Shown in pieces: positions 23,578 to 31,130 of a DNA stretch of 64,000 nucleotides. Source of the DNA: Janthinobacterium sp. 61 (GTDB lineage: Bacteria; Pseudomonadota; Gammaproteobacteria; Burkholderiales; Burkholderiaceae_D); NCBI RefSeq assembly GCF_002846335.1, contig NZ_PJMQ01000001.1, positions 992,001-1,056,000 on the forward strand. The letters are read 5' to 3'. Position 1 is the stretch's first letter. Each line of letters begins with the position of its first letter. Both the position numbers and the translations under genes were made by a program. The notes under the pieces are model-generated. The model had not been told where the DNA came from, searched no databases, and saw only the letters and a list, made by a program, of their open reading frames with translations.

Positions 23578-23898
23578 ATGAAACTCATCGAATACGTCAA
23601 AGGTCGCGGATCCCAGCGCGACTTAGCCGACAAGATCGGCATCACCCCAGTGCTTATTAGCCAATGGGCGAATGCGCTGCGGCCAGTTCCTCCTGAGCGC
23701 TGCGTCGAGATCGAACGCGCTACAGGAGGCGAGGTTTCCCGCAAAGACCTGCGCCCAGAAGACTGGCACAAGATCTGGCCCGAACTGGTTGCTGTCGACC
23801 CGGGCCACGCCGTCCGCCAGCCGCCCACCACCAACGCCATCTTTGACACCGTACCTGCGCGCACTGCAGTCGGCATTGACGCAGGAGCGAAGCCATGA
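23578..23898 (+). CDS. YdaS-like Cro repressor
   Basis: The 106-residue protein starts MKLIEYVKGRGSQRDLADKI, then GITPVLISQWANALRPVPPE and RCVEIERATGGEVSRKDLRP. This is the YdaS/Cro-type helix-turn-helix. The residues after position 60 (HKIWPELV) are also typical, followed by a variable Pro/Ala tail. It is the first gene of the rightward transcript and should compete with the repressor for the shared palindromes. An upstream in-frame ATG at 23530 lies inside the operators and is rejected. Confidence 0.9.
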   Translation: MKLIEYVKGRGSQRDLADKIGITPVLISQWANALRPVPPERCVEIERATGGEVSRKDLRPEDWHKIWPELVAVDPGHAVRQPPTTNAIFDTVPARTAVGIDAGAKP

Positions 23899-24032
23899 TG
23901 CCCCTGATCCCAATTTCCCCGCCTCGGCCGGCAGATGACTTCGTGCACGTCCCGCTGCTTGAAACGCAACAGTTGCCGCCTGTTGTGCCGTTCGAGGAGT
24001 GCGCATCGCCCTCAAGCGAGCGCCCACCGTAA
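23895..24032 (+). CDS. small proline-rich protein overlapping cro
   Basis: Forty-five residues from the ATG overlapping the cro stop (ATGA). The sequence starts MMPLIPISPPRPADDFVHVP and is acidic and proline-rich. The overlap supports translation; function is unknown. Confidence 0.5.
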   Translation: MMPLIPISPPRPADDFVHVPLLETQQLPPVVPFEECASPSSERPP

Positions 24033-24101
24033 AACAGCACCAAGCACGACCTGCATTTCGCTGCACCCAAACCCTGTAACACCGACCACCAGGAGAAAAC
24101 C

Positions 24102-24392
24102 ATGAAACAGAAGCAAAAACGCACCGCACTCGTAAAGGGCTACATCACGGACGACAACAAGGATGCCTTGCAAGCCGCGTGCACTGCGATGCGCAAGAGC
24201 GTCAGCGACGTGCTGAACGAATGCACCATCGTAATCATCCGCAATCACCTGGACGCCAGGCCGAAACGGAATGATACGCCGCCGTTTTCCAGCGGAGCTA
24301 GGCCCAAATTAATAAATAACAGGGCCCAGATTGTGCCGGCACCGCGCCCGTGCTTCGGCGTCGTCCCACGCGTCGTGCGGATGCGGGTTTAA
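24102..24392 (+). CDS. small DNA-binding-like protein
   Basis: Ninety-six residues with an excellent ribosome site (CAGGAGAAAACC). The N-terminus is basic (MKQKQKRTALVKGYITDDNK) and is followed by a helix pair (ALQAACTAMRKSVSDVLNEC) compatible with a ribbon-helix-helix fold. The C-terminal 45 residues are rich in Pro and Arg and may be disordered. A role as a small regulator is inferred only from position after cro. Confidence 0.6.
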   Translation: MKQKQKRTALVKGYITDDNKDALQAACTAMRKSVSDVLNECTIVIIRNHLDARPKRNDTPPFSSGARPKLINNRAQIVPAPRPCFGVVPRVVRMRV

Positions 24393-24409
24393 CGGCATGG
24401 AGGCAGCTA

Positions 24410-24625
24410 TTGAATAAACATGCCGAGGTCACAGCCGAGGAGAAGGAGCTGATCTTCCAGCGTTCGATGATTTACCGCCAGGCCGAGAAAGACCTGCAGG
24501 GCGCCAAGGACGGGGAGGGCGAGATCGCGGCGAAGGCCGCGCACAAGGAAGCGCGCCAGAAATGGCGCGATGCCACCGACAGGGTGGCGAAGAAATACGA
24601 GGTGCCGCGGCGCGAGCCGCCATAA
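24410..24625 (+). CDS. small helical protein with TTG start
   Basis: Seventy-one residues are obtained with TTG at 24410, which has GGAGG 7 bases upstream. The product (MNKHAEVTAEEKELIFQRSM, EKDLQGAKDGEGEIAAKAAH) is charged and helical throughout. No ATG in this frame has a comparable ribosome site. Confidence 0.55.
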   Translation: MNKHAEVTAEEKELIFQRSMIYRQAEKDLQGAKDGEGEIAAKAAHKEARQKWRDATDRVAKKYEVPRREPP

Positions 24626-24701
24626 CGAACCCGCACCCAACAGCTACAGCATCGCATGGCCGGAATCGGCCACTTTAATCACCATCAATTAGGAATATGA
24701 C

Positions 24702-24965
24702 ATGACGCAAACAACTGCAATCAAGCCGTACCGCTCACTGGACGACGCCCACGGCAACAACGAATTGCTCGACTTGCTGCTGGCCAAGGGCCCGAAGAAC
24801 GACGCAGCTCTGGCTCGCGCGCTGGAAGTGGCGCCACCAGTGATTTCCAAGATTCGCCATGGCCGCCTGCCTATCGGCGCCTCGCTGTTGATCCGCATGC
24901 ACGAGGTGTTCGACGTGTCCATCGGCGAGCTCAAGCGCATCGCGCGCGCCGAGGTGGCGGCTTGA
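24702..24965 (+). CDS. Cro/XRE-type helix-turn-helix protein
   Basis: Eighty-seven residues with NNELLDLLLAKGPKNDAALA, RALEVAPPVISKIRHGRLPI and LLIRMHEVFDVSIGELK. This is a complete single-domain XRE helix-turn-helix. TAGGAATATGAC precedes the ATG. It is a second small repressor in the early right operon, perhaps acting like a CII-type regulator. Confidence 0.8.
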   Translation: MTQTTAIKPYRSLDDAHGNNELLDLLLAKGPKNDAALARALEVAPPVISKIRHGRLPIGASLLIRMHEVFDVSIGELKRIARAEVAA

Positions 24966-25126
24966 CCTGGACGACCAAGCAGCCGGAAGGTGGCGCGCCG
25001 ACGCAGGCCGAGCAGGGCGCCCAGCATCAAGAGCACGTCGAGCGTGAACTGGCGGTCGACCCCGGCCATGTCCGAACGCGTCAGCACTACGAAGCAATGC
25101 TGCAGGAACTGCAAGGCCAGAAATGA
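24962..25126 (+). CDS. small hydrophilic protein coupled to the XRE gene
   Basis: Fifty-four residues start at a TTG overlapping the previous stop (TTGA): MTWTTKQPEGGAPTQAEQGA, ending HYEAMLQELQGQK. It is Gln/Glu-rich and probably disordered with a C-terminal helix. The stop merges into the following hairpin. Confidence 0.5.
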   Translation: MTWTTKQPEGGAPTQAEQGAQHQEHVERELAVDPGHVRTRQHYEAMLQELQGQK

Positions 25127-25127
25127 A

Positions 25128-25152
25128 AAAAGCCCGCTTGCAGGCGGGCTTC
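25128..25152. terminator. hairpin terminator in the early right operon
   Basis: AAAAAAGCCCGC-TTGCA-GCGGGCTT forms a perfect 6-bp GC stem flanked by A and T runs. Readthrough into rha and the DNA-modification genes would therefore be partial or need antitermination. Confidence 0.65.
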
Positions 25153-25183
25153 CTTGAAACGCAATAAATCCCGGAAAGAATTT

Positions 25184-25891
25184 ATGACGCCAATTGTACA
25201 ACAACATCCGACCATGACCAGTCGTGAAATCGCGGAATTGACTGGCAGCACGCATGATGCGGTGCTGAAAACCATTCGCCGCTTGCTCGCCGAGGGTGTC
25301 GTTTCTGGAAACGAGACCCCATACAAGCACCCGCAGAACAGCCAAACGTATAGCGAGTTCCTCCTGTCGTTCCGCGACACGATGGTGGTCGTTTCCGGCT
25401 ATAGCGCCGAGCTGCGCGCCAAGATCATCGATCGTTGGCAGGAACTTGAGGCGAAGCAGTTGGCCACGCCGGCCGCCGCACCGAAGCCCAGCGCAATCTC
25501 GCCCGCCAAGGAATTCCGCGCCATCTTCGGTATTGCGCGCCTGATCGGCCTCGACAAGAATGCCGCTGCCATCAGCGCGAACCAGGGCACGGCCGCCCTG
25601 ACCGGAGTCAACATGCTGCAGCTAATGGAGCGCACGCACCTGGCCACGCCCGAGCAAGAAATCTGTTTCACGCCTACAGAAATGGGCCGCCGCTTCGTCA
25701 AAAGCGCCAAGGACTTCAACCAGCTGCTGGCCCAGGCTGGCCTGCAAGAGCAGATCGCCGGCCACTGGGTGCCGACGGCGAAAGGGCGCGCGCATGCCGT
25801 GGTGCTCGATACCGGCAAGGCGCATTCCAGCGGCACGCCCATCCAGCAAGTGAAATGGCGCGATTCCGTGCTGGCGGAGGTGGCATTGTGA
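25184..25891 (+). CDS. Rha family phage regulatory protein
   Basis: The first 90 residues carry the Rha pattern: MTSREIAELTGSTHDAVLKT, GNETPYKHPQNSQTYSEFLL, RDTMVVVSGYSAELRAKIID and RWQELEAKQ. The remainder is a second domain (FRAIFGIARLIGLDKNAAAI, FTPTEMGRRFVKSAKDFNQL, HWVPTAKGRAHAVVLDTGK) typical of antirepressor-like C-termini, with a DNA-binding helix-turn-helix look. Rha proteins interfere with growth of some phages lacking IHF and are thought to be regulators. I start at the internal ATG because the upstream one falls in the terminator region. Confidence 0.85.
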   Translation: MTPIVQQHPTMTSREIAELTGSTHDAVLKTIRRLLAEGVVSGNETPYKHPQNSQTYSEFLLSFRDTMVVVSGYSAELRAKIIDRWQELEAKQLATPAAAPKPSAISPAKEFRAIFGIARLIGLDKNAAAISANQGTAALTGVNMLQLMERTHLATPEQEICFTPTEMGRRFVKSAKDFNQLLAQAGLQEQIAGHWVPTAKGRAHAVVLDTGKAHSSGTPIQQVKWRDSVLAEVAL

Positions 25892-26277
25892 CTGGCCAAG
25901 CTGACAATCGCGCGCGCCCGCCTGTTGGCGTAGCTACCATCCGCAATTCCGCCAACGCCGACCGCGCTGCCGAAATCCTGGCCACAGTCAAGCGCTGCGG
26001 CGCCGCAACCATCGGCGATATCGCTCTTGATCTGACCCTGCACCGCGAAACCGTCCGCAAGCGCCTGGCCAAGCTGGTCAAAGCCGGCCAGCTGGTGCTG
26101 ATTGAGCCAGCAGCTGCGCACGTTCGCGCCCTGTACGGCATGCCCGATCTGGACGATCAGGCTGAATTTGACCTATACCGCAAACGTAGCAGCAACTGGC
26201 CGCGGGGAGAGCATAGCCGTGATCCTTTGGTGGCTGCGATGTTTGGCGCACCTGCAGCAGAGGTGGTGCGATGCTGA
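25888..26277 (+). CDS. winged-helix regulatory protein
   Basis: A GTG overlaps the rha stop (GTGA). The 129-residue protein has ADRAAEILATVKRCGAATIG, DIALDLTLHRETVRKRLAKL and VKAGQLVLIEPAAAH, a MarR/ArsR-like winged helix. Its tail DPLVAAMFGAPA is also found, in diverged form, at the end of the protein at 33751-34155 (DPLVAALFGAARA). Confidence 0.7.
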   Translation: MTGQADNRARPPVGVATIRNSANADRAAEILATVKRCGAATIGDIALDLTLHRETVRKRLAKLVKAGQLVLIEPAAAHVRALYGMPDLDDQAEFDLYRKRSSNWPRGEHSRDPLVAAMFGAPAAEVVRC

Positions 26278-26288
26278 AAATGCAATCT

Positions 26289-26537
26289 TCAAATGTTGTC
26301 GGCGAACCATTGATCGTCGATCCAGTCCTTTGCGATCTTCAATGCATGCTCACGGGCCTCCTTCTCTGTTTCTGGAGGCCGCAACTCGTTGCGGATTCCG
26401 GATGCCGTCTGAACCTTGGCAAGCGGAGCTCTCGAAATTATAAAACTTCCCGTGAATTTCCCCGAGTTACCCCGAGTGCTGAGTTGCTGGGCGGAGACTT
26501 CGATGTCACAACCGCGGTATTTGTAACTTTCGCGCAT
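26289..26537 (-). CDS. opposite-strand small hypothetical gene (moron-like)
   Basis: Eighty-two residues with GGGAGATCCTG before the ATG: MRESYKYRGCDIEVSAQQLS, GKFTGSFIISRAPLAK and ETEKEAREHALKIAKDWIDD. The last helix pattern is common in small beta-beta-beta-alpha proteins of betaproteobacteria. It runs against the surrounding operon and lies between the winged-helix gene and the methyltransferase gene. Confidence 0.7.
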   Translation of the reverse strand: MRESYKYRGCDIEVSAQQLSTRGNSGKFTGSFIISRAPLAKVQTASGIRNELRPPETEKEAREHALKIAKDWIDDQWFADNI

Positions 26538-26569
26538 CAGGATCTCCCAGTTGAGAAAGGAATCTTAGC

Positions 26570-28501
26570 ATGAAGCGTGATTCCTTCAATATGGCCATGC
26601 CCATTACTTTCGGCTCCGTATGCAGCGGCCTTGAGGCTGCCAGCGTCGCCTGGACCCCGCTCGGCTGGCGCGCTGCTTGGTTAGCTGAGATCGAGCCTTT
26701 CCCCTGTGCCGTGCTGGCGCATCACTATCCGGACGTGCCGAACCTGGGCGACATGACCAAGGTTGCTGCTCTGGTCCGTGACAGGTTCGTGCCGGCGCCG
26801 GACGTGTTTTGCGGCGGCACGCCATGCCAAGCGTTCTCGATTGCGGGCCTGCGCAATTCACTCGACGACGAACGCGGCAACCTTTCCCTTGTTTTTTGTG
26901 AGATTGCAGATGAAATTGACGCACGACGCGCTGCAGCTGGACTTCTTCCAACCGTTGTCTTCTGGGAAAACGTTCCTGGCGTACTCTCCACAAAAGACAA
27001 TGCCTTCGGCTGCTTCCTTGCTGGCCTTTCCGGCGAAGATGATCCAATCGAACCGGCAGGGGGCAAATGGACGAACGCTGGTTGTGTGTATGGCCCCGCG
27101 CGAACAGTCGCGTGGCGGATCCTCGACGCCCAATATTTCGGAGTGGCCCAACGACGCCGTCGTGTGTTCATTATCGCAAGTGCTGGAGAAGGGTTCGATC
27201 CCGCACAGGTACTTTTTGAGTTCGACGGCGTGCGCCGGGATTCTCCGCCGAGCCGAGAATCGCCACAAGACATTGCCGGCACAGTTAGAGCGAGCGCTGC
27301 GCGCCGTGGCGGAGTGCAAGACGAATGTGGCCTCGGGTTGCAGCCAGTCAGTACCGAGGATACTGGCGGAACACGACAGAGCGACGGGGGCGACCTTGCT
27401 TTCGGTGCTTCCGTAGCTGCTCCGGAGGTGCACAGTGTCGAGCGTCCGCGCGGAGATGGCCTTGACATGCTAATCGCTGGCACGCTCCAGGCGAACGGCA
27501 AGGCAGCTGGCAGCGCCACGCAGCAGGATGCAGAGTCCGGCATGCTGATCCCCATGGCATTTGGCGGCAACAATCTTGCCGGTGAAATCCACGTTGCCAC
27601 CGCTTGTCGCGCACATGCTGGCCCGCACCTGGATTTTGAAAGCGAGACATTCCTGGTGCAGCAGGCAGCCTATCCGATCCAAAACGCTACGCGCGGCAAG
27701 GATCAGAACGGCCTGGGTATCGGCGATGCCGACGCGCCAATGTACACGCTGGACAACGGGGCGCAGCATGGTGTTGCTGTAGCGCCCATCGCCTTCAGCA
27801 GCAAGGACTACGGCGGCGACGCCTGCTACGACCTGTCACCGACGCTACGCGCTGGAAACCACGCCGGTAGTCATGCCAACGCCGCCAGTCCGCCGGCTAT
27901 TGCCTTCGACGCGCGCCAGGACTGCGTGAGCAGTACCAGCGTATTCGGCGCTCTGGGCACGTCCAGCCCGCAAGCGCAGGCGGTCTGCATCACCGGCAAT
28001 ATCACCCACACTCTCAAGGCCGAGGGCTTCGATGCCAGTGAGGATGGCACCGGGCGTGGGCAGCCGATTGTGGCTGCCTTCGCCGAGAACAGCCGCGCCG
28101 AAATCCGCCTGGAAGGCGGCGACGGCAGGCGCACCGGCGCGCTGTCGACCGGCGGCGGCAAGGCTGGCCAAGGCACGCCTATGGTGCTGGCGGGCATGGC
28201 AGTCCGCCGCCTCACGCCCCGCGAATGTGAGCGCCTGCAGGATATGCCCGACGACTACACCCTTATACCCTTCGGCCGCGCCATCCACCCGGAAAAGCTT
28301 GATCGGGACTGGATTAAGTACCTGATGCGCGGCGGCGTGATGACACGCGACCAGGTTGCGCGCGCAGCAGCTGACGGCCCGCGCTACAAGGCTATCGGCA
28401 ACAGCTGGGCCGTGTCGAACGTGGCCTGGCTCGGTCGCCGGATTGATGCTGCTATGCGCGCCAACTTCGCGCATGAGCGCGAGATTGCGAGGGTGGCATG
28501 A
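26570..28501 (+). CDS. phage DNA (cytosine-5) methyltransferase
   Basis: The 643-residue enzyme transfers a methyl group to cytosine. Motif I is FGSVCSGLEAASVAW; the catalytic Cys86 lies in GGTPCQAFS; ENV is in FWENVPG (about 133-135); and AQRRRRVFIIAS carries QxRxR. The final motifs are RRLTPRECERLQDMPDDYTL and YKAIGNSWAVSNVAWLG. The region between about residues 215 and 545 is unusually long, repetitive in style and Gly/Ala-rich. It covers the target-recognition area and hides a second open frame (26910-27416). AAAGGAATCTTAGC precedes the ATG. It probably protects phage DNA from host restriction. Confidence 0.9.
   Translation: MKRDSFNMAMPITFGSVCSGLEAASVAWTPLGWRAAWLAEIEPFPCAVLAHHYPDVPNLGDMTKVAALVRDRFVPAPDVFCGGTPCQAFSIAGLRNSLDDERGNLSLVFCEIADEIDARRAAAGLLPTVVFWENVPGVLSTKDNAFGCFLAGLSGEDDPIEPAGGKWTNAGCVYGPARTVAWRILDAQYFGVAQRRRRVFIIASAGEGFDPAQVLFEFDGVRRDSPPSRESPQDIAGTVRASAARRGGVQDECGLGLQPVSTEDTGGTRQSDGGDLAFGASVAAPEVHSVERPRGDGLDMLIAGTLQANGKAAGSATQQDAESGMLIPMAFGGNNLAGEIHVATACRAHAGPHLDFESETFLVQQAAYPIQNATRGKDQNGLGIGDADAPMYTLDNGAQHGVAVAPIAFSSKDYGGDACYDLSPTLRAGNHAGSHANAASPPAIAFDARQDCVSSTSVFGALGTSSPQAQAVCITGNITHTLKAEGFDASEDGTGRGQPIVAAFAENSRAEIRLEGGDGRRTGALSTGGGKAGQGTPMVLAGMAVRRLTPRECERLQDMPDDYTLIPFGRAIHPEKLDRDWIKYLMRGGVMTRDQVARAAADGPRYKAIGNSWAVSNVAWLGRRIDAAMRANFAHEREIARVA
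26910..27416 (+). CDS. overlapping out-of-frame gene inside the methyltransferase
   Basis: A second frame (168 residues from MKLTHDALQLDFFQPLSSGK) runs inside the methyltransferase gene. It reads GRTLVVCMAPREQSRGGSST, PNISEWPNDAVVCSLSQVLE, KGSIPHRYFLSSTACAGILR and RAENRHKTLPAQLERALRAV. I recognise the SLSxVLExGxxPxRYFLSxxACxGILRRAxxRGKxLP pattern as a conserved phage protein family of unknown function. The methyltransferase frame over the same bases (VLFEFDGVRRDSPPSRES) is also conserved in phage enzymes. The start is uncertain and the ribosome site weak. The N-terminal MKLTHDALQ is also kept in the prophage A fragment at about 1420. Confidence 0.55.
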   Translation: MKLTHDALQLDFFQPLSSGKTFLAYSPQKTMPSAASLLAFPAKMIQSNRQGANGRTLVVCMAPREQSRGGSSTPNISEWPNDAVVCSLSQVLEKGSIPHRYFLSSTACAGILRRAENRHKTLPAQLERALRAVAECKTNVASGCSQSVPRILAEHDRATGATLLSVLP

Positions 28502-28530
28502 GCATCGAGTCCCCGCGAATATCTAAAAAA

Positions 28531-29154
28531 TCAGGTTACCCCTATGTCGACCAACCCAGCCATAACCGTTTCTTTAGCTTCCTTAGCCATTTTGGCGAGA
28601 TCCGGGACCTCTTTCAAAATGTCTTGAGGGGTCAAGGTGCCTTGAGGTTGGCGTTGCCAGCTTTCCGCCATTCGCTCGAACATAGAGATAGCGTCAATAA
28701 CCAGATGCAAACCCTGAACCAAAGTATAGGAGCCCAACTCATGTGCTGGAATCTGTTCGAGCGTCACCCTGCTGTGATTCAAAACAACCCGAGAAGTTGT
28801 GCACACCGCTCTAATGCTTATATCGTCCTGCTTCTCAGCTGCTTTCCTAGCATTGTCAATGCACATGCACAACTTCTGATAGGCCCTGTCTATTACTGCC
28901 GAAACGGCTTGAGCCCGGCGTTGCATCGTCCTTATATCAGTGTCTGCAACAAGCTTGACTGCAGCTGCACTTTGCTTGCGCATCAGGTGGAAAGATACCA
29001 ATATTGCAATAATAGTCCCAATCGCCTGCACCCAATATGCGGTAACGGTCACATCCACGACGGACCAAGGAGTTGTTCGATAGCCATAGTAGCCGGTTAT
29101 GCTCAAAATAATAATAAGGGTCGCCCATCTGAACCACGTCAGCCAAGTCAGCAT
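28531..29154 (-). CDS. opposite-strand membrane protein (moron-like)
   Basis: The 207-residue product starts at the ATG with AAGGAAATTT before it (MLTWLTWFRWATLIIILSIT). Two membrane helices (to about residue 20, and AYWVQAIGTIIAILVSFHLM) precede a long helical cytoplasmic or periplasmic part (RRAQAVSAVIDRAYQKLCMC, DILKEVPDLAKMAKEAKE). No family is recognised. It faces the flanking methyltransferase and PAPS-reductase-like genes and is more AT-rich than they are. Confidence 0.7.
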   Translation of the reverse strand: MLTWLTWFRWATLIIILSITGYYGYRTTPWSVVDVTVTAYWVQAIGTIIAILVSFHLMRKQSAAAVKLVADTDIRTMQRRAQAVSAVIDRAYQKLCMCIDNARKAAEKQDDISIRAVCTTSRVVLNHSRVTLEQIPAHELGSYTLVQGLHLVIDAISMFERMAESWQRQPQGTLTPQDILKEVPDLAKMAKEAKETVMAGLVDIGVT

Positions 29155-29183
29155 AAATTTCCTTGTCAAAAGGCAATTTTATC

Positions 29184-30176
29184 ATGAGCCTGATCCACTT
29201 GATTTCACTTTCGGGCGGCAAGGACAGCACGGCTACCGCCATTCTTGCCCTAGAACAGCACCGTACGGCCGCATGCCGCTTCGTCATGGCCGATACGGGC
29301 AACGAGCACGAGAGCACGCTGGAATATGCGCTGGACTACTTGCCGGCGGCCCTGGGCATCAAGGTCGACGTGGTGCGAGCCGACTTCGCTGACGAGTTCG
29401 CTACCAAACGCGCCAACTTGGCACGCATCGCAGCTGGCGAGCCGGAGTCCGCCGTTTATGGAAAACGCAAGTTCATGTACCACTGGACGGCAAAAGCCGC
29501 CCAACGTGCCCTTGAACTACTTCATCCGACTGGAAACCCGTACCTGGACCTTTGCATGGTGCGAGGTGGCTTCCCATCGCGCAAACGGCAGTTTTGCACG
29601 GAATATCTCAAAACCAAGCCCTTGACGGAGTTCGCCATGAATTTGATCGATCGTGAATGCGATGCGATCTGGTCTTGGCAGGGCGTCCGTATCGATGAAA
29701 GCCAATCACGTCGCGAGCGGCTGCAAGGTACTGGCGCATGCGTCAAGCACTTTGAGGTGGTGGGCGGCGGCCTGTTCACCTACCGGCCCATCTTGCGCTG
29801 GAACGTCGGTGACGTGTTCGAGGCCCATCGCTTGGCTGGCATCGAGCCAAATCCGCTCTACAAGCAAGGCATGTCGCGCGTCGGCTGCATGCCTTGCATC
29901 AATTGCAGTAAAGGGGAGTTGCACGAGGTGTCGCGCCGGTTCCCTGAGCACATCGCCCGAATCGCCGAATGGGAGGCTCTGGTATCGGAAGTGTGCCGGC
30001 CGCGCTCGCCCGTGTCCTTCTTTCATATGGGTACCAAGGCGCATGCCGGCCAAGCTTCAACCATCGAATCGGTGGTCGAGTGGTCGAAGACGAGCCGCGG
30101 CGGCAAACAATTTTCGCTGCTCACAGCGTTGGACGAGCCAACGGCGTGCAGCTCTGCTTACGGACTTTGCGAATGA
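29184..30176 (+). CDS. PAPS-reductase-like PP-loop protein
   Basis: The 330-residue protein starts MSLIHLISLSGGKDSTATAI; SGGKDS is the PP-loop of N-type ATP pyrophosphatases. FVMADTGNEHESTLEY is the second family motif. Cysteines in RKRQFCTEYLK and GCMPCINC could bind a cluster or metal. The family includes PAPS reductase and DndC-like sulfur-transfer enzymes, and phage members adjoin DNA methyltransferases. Catalysis could be sulfur or adenylate chemistry on DNA or tRNA; the sequence alone does not say which. The start chosen has AAAGG upstream and follows the divergent moron. Confidence 0.85.
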   Translation: MSLIHLISLSGGKDSTATAILALEQHRTAACRFVMADTGNEHESTLEYALDYLPAALGIKVDVVRADFADEFATKRANLARIAAGEPESAVYGKRKFMYHWTAKAAQRALELLHPTGNPYLDLCMVRGGFPSRKRQFCTEYLKTKPLTEFAMNLIDRECDAIWSWQGVRIDESQSRRERLQGTGACVKHFEVVGGGLFTYRPILRWNVGDVFEAHRLAGIEPNPLYKQGMSRVGCMPCINCSKGELHEVSRRFPEHIARIAEWEALVSEVCRPRSPVSFFHMGTKAHAGQASTIESVVEWSKTSRGGKQFSLLTALDEPTACSSAYGLCE

Positions 30177-30301
30177 TGAAGAATATAACCAACGACAAAT
30201 GGCCCGGCAAGCGCGCCTCACCGATCGCCACGACCATCATGGATACGGTCTACGCCAACGGCGCTGTACAGCCGCGCCTATTTTCGGAGGCAGAATTATG
30301 A
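30173..30301 (+). CDS. small hypothetical protein
   Basis: Forty-two residues from an ATG overlapping the previous stop: MMKNITNDKWPGKRASPIAT, ending GAVQPRLFSEAEL. No domain. The coupling overlap is the main evidence. Confidence 0.5.
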   Translation: MMKNITNDKWPGKRASPIATTIMDTVYANGAVQPRLFSEAEL

Positions 30302-30312
30302 CAGCCTTGCCG

Positions 30313-30543
30313 TCACCGCATTATTGCATCGAGAAGTCGCTCATCCTTCGATGCCTGCGATTGAATTTTTGCACATTGGTGCTCGAGCCGAGTATTCAGC
30401 GCCCGATCTTCCGGCGAATTAAGCAATGCGACCGCCGCGTCCGAACAGTCACCCATCAATTTTTGCCGGGAAAACATAGCTTGAACCGAAATTGCCATGT
30501 AACCAGCGTAAGCAACGCAAAGTACCACACCCAATCGTTTCAT
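30313..30543 (-). CDS. opposite-strand small exported protein (moron-like)
   Basis: Seventy-six residues with AAAGGATTTTT before the ATG. The N-terminus is a signal peptide or membrane anchor (MKRLGVVLCVAYAGYMAISV). The rest is polar with two cysteines (MGDCSDAAVALLNS, LEHQCAKIQSQ). It is AT-richer than its neighbours and inserted against operon direction. Confidence 0.65.
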   Translation of the reverse strand: MKRLGVVLCVAYAGYMAISVQAMFSRQKLMGDCSDAAVALLNSPEDRALNTRLEHQCAKIQSQASKDERLLDAIMR

Positions 30544-30587
30544 AAAAATCCTTTGATAAATAAATTGTGCTTTAAGGCAATATTATC

Positions 30588-31130
30588 ATGATGCGCCGAT
30601 CACCCATGAAGTCCGGTGCATCCCCGATGAAGCGCGCGGGCTTCGCACGCGGCGAGTGGATCGAGGCGCGCGAAGTGTCGAAGCTCAAGCACACCTCGCC
30701 GGCTGCCAACACCGGCATGCTCTCCGTGCAGTCGCACCAGCGCACGGCGAAGACGCGCAAGGCCGAATTGAAATCGAAAGAGCGCACCGTCACGGCCGCC
30801 GAAAAGCTGCTGTGGTCCCGCCTGGCCGCGCTGGGCTGCGTCGCCTGCAAGAAAGACGGCAATTTCAATACGCACGTCAGCATCCATCACGTCGACGGCC
30901 GCACGAAGCCTGGCTGCCACCAGCTCGTGCTGCCACTTTGCGCAGGTCACCACCAGGACGGCACCGGCGAAGACAAAACCATGATCGCAGTTCATCCATG
31001 GAAGGCGCGCTTCGAAGCGCGCTACGGCTCGCAGGCCGAGCTGATGGATGAGTGCGCGCAGCTCTTATTTGCACAGCGGGACGCTGCAGCAGCGCCTGCC
31101 ACCACACAACCTACATTGGAGCACCCATGA
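30588..31130 (+). CDS. Ref-like RecA-dependent HNH nuclease
   Basis: The 180-residue protein has a basic, disordered N-terminus (MMRRSPMKSGASPMKRAGFA). A zinc/HNH-type domain follows: LWSRLAALGCVACKKDG, VSIHHVDGRTKPGCHQLVLP, LCAGHHQDGTG and WKARFEARYGSQAELMD. The spacing of Cys and His matches the P1 Ref family of recombination-enhancement nucleases, which cut at RecA-made D-loops. It overlaps the next gene by 4 bases and probably joins RecT/RdgC in phage recombination. Confidence 0.8.
   Translation: MMRRSPMKSGASPMKRAGFARGEWIEAREVSKLKHTSPAANTGMLSVQSHQRTAKTRKAELKSKERTVTAAEKLLWSRLAALGCVACKKDGNFNTHVSIHHVDGRTKPGCHQLVLPLCAGHHQDGTGEDKTMIAVHPWKARFEARYGSQAELMDECAQLLFAQRDAAAAPATTQPTLEHP

Noticed and set aside
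28498..29187. Plus-strand frame following the methyltransferase stop
   Set aside because: It starts at an ATGA overlap but then runs antisense through a membrane-protein gene with clear helices and ribosome site; composition beyond the first codons looks non-coding.
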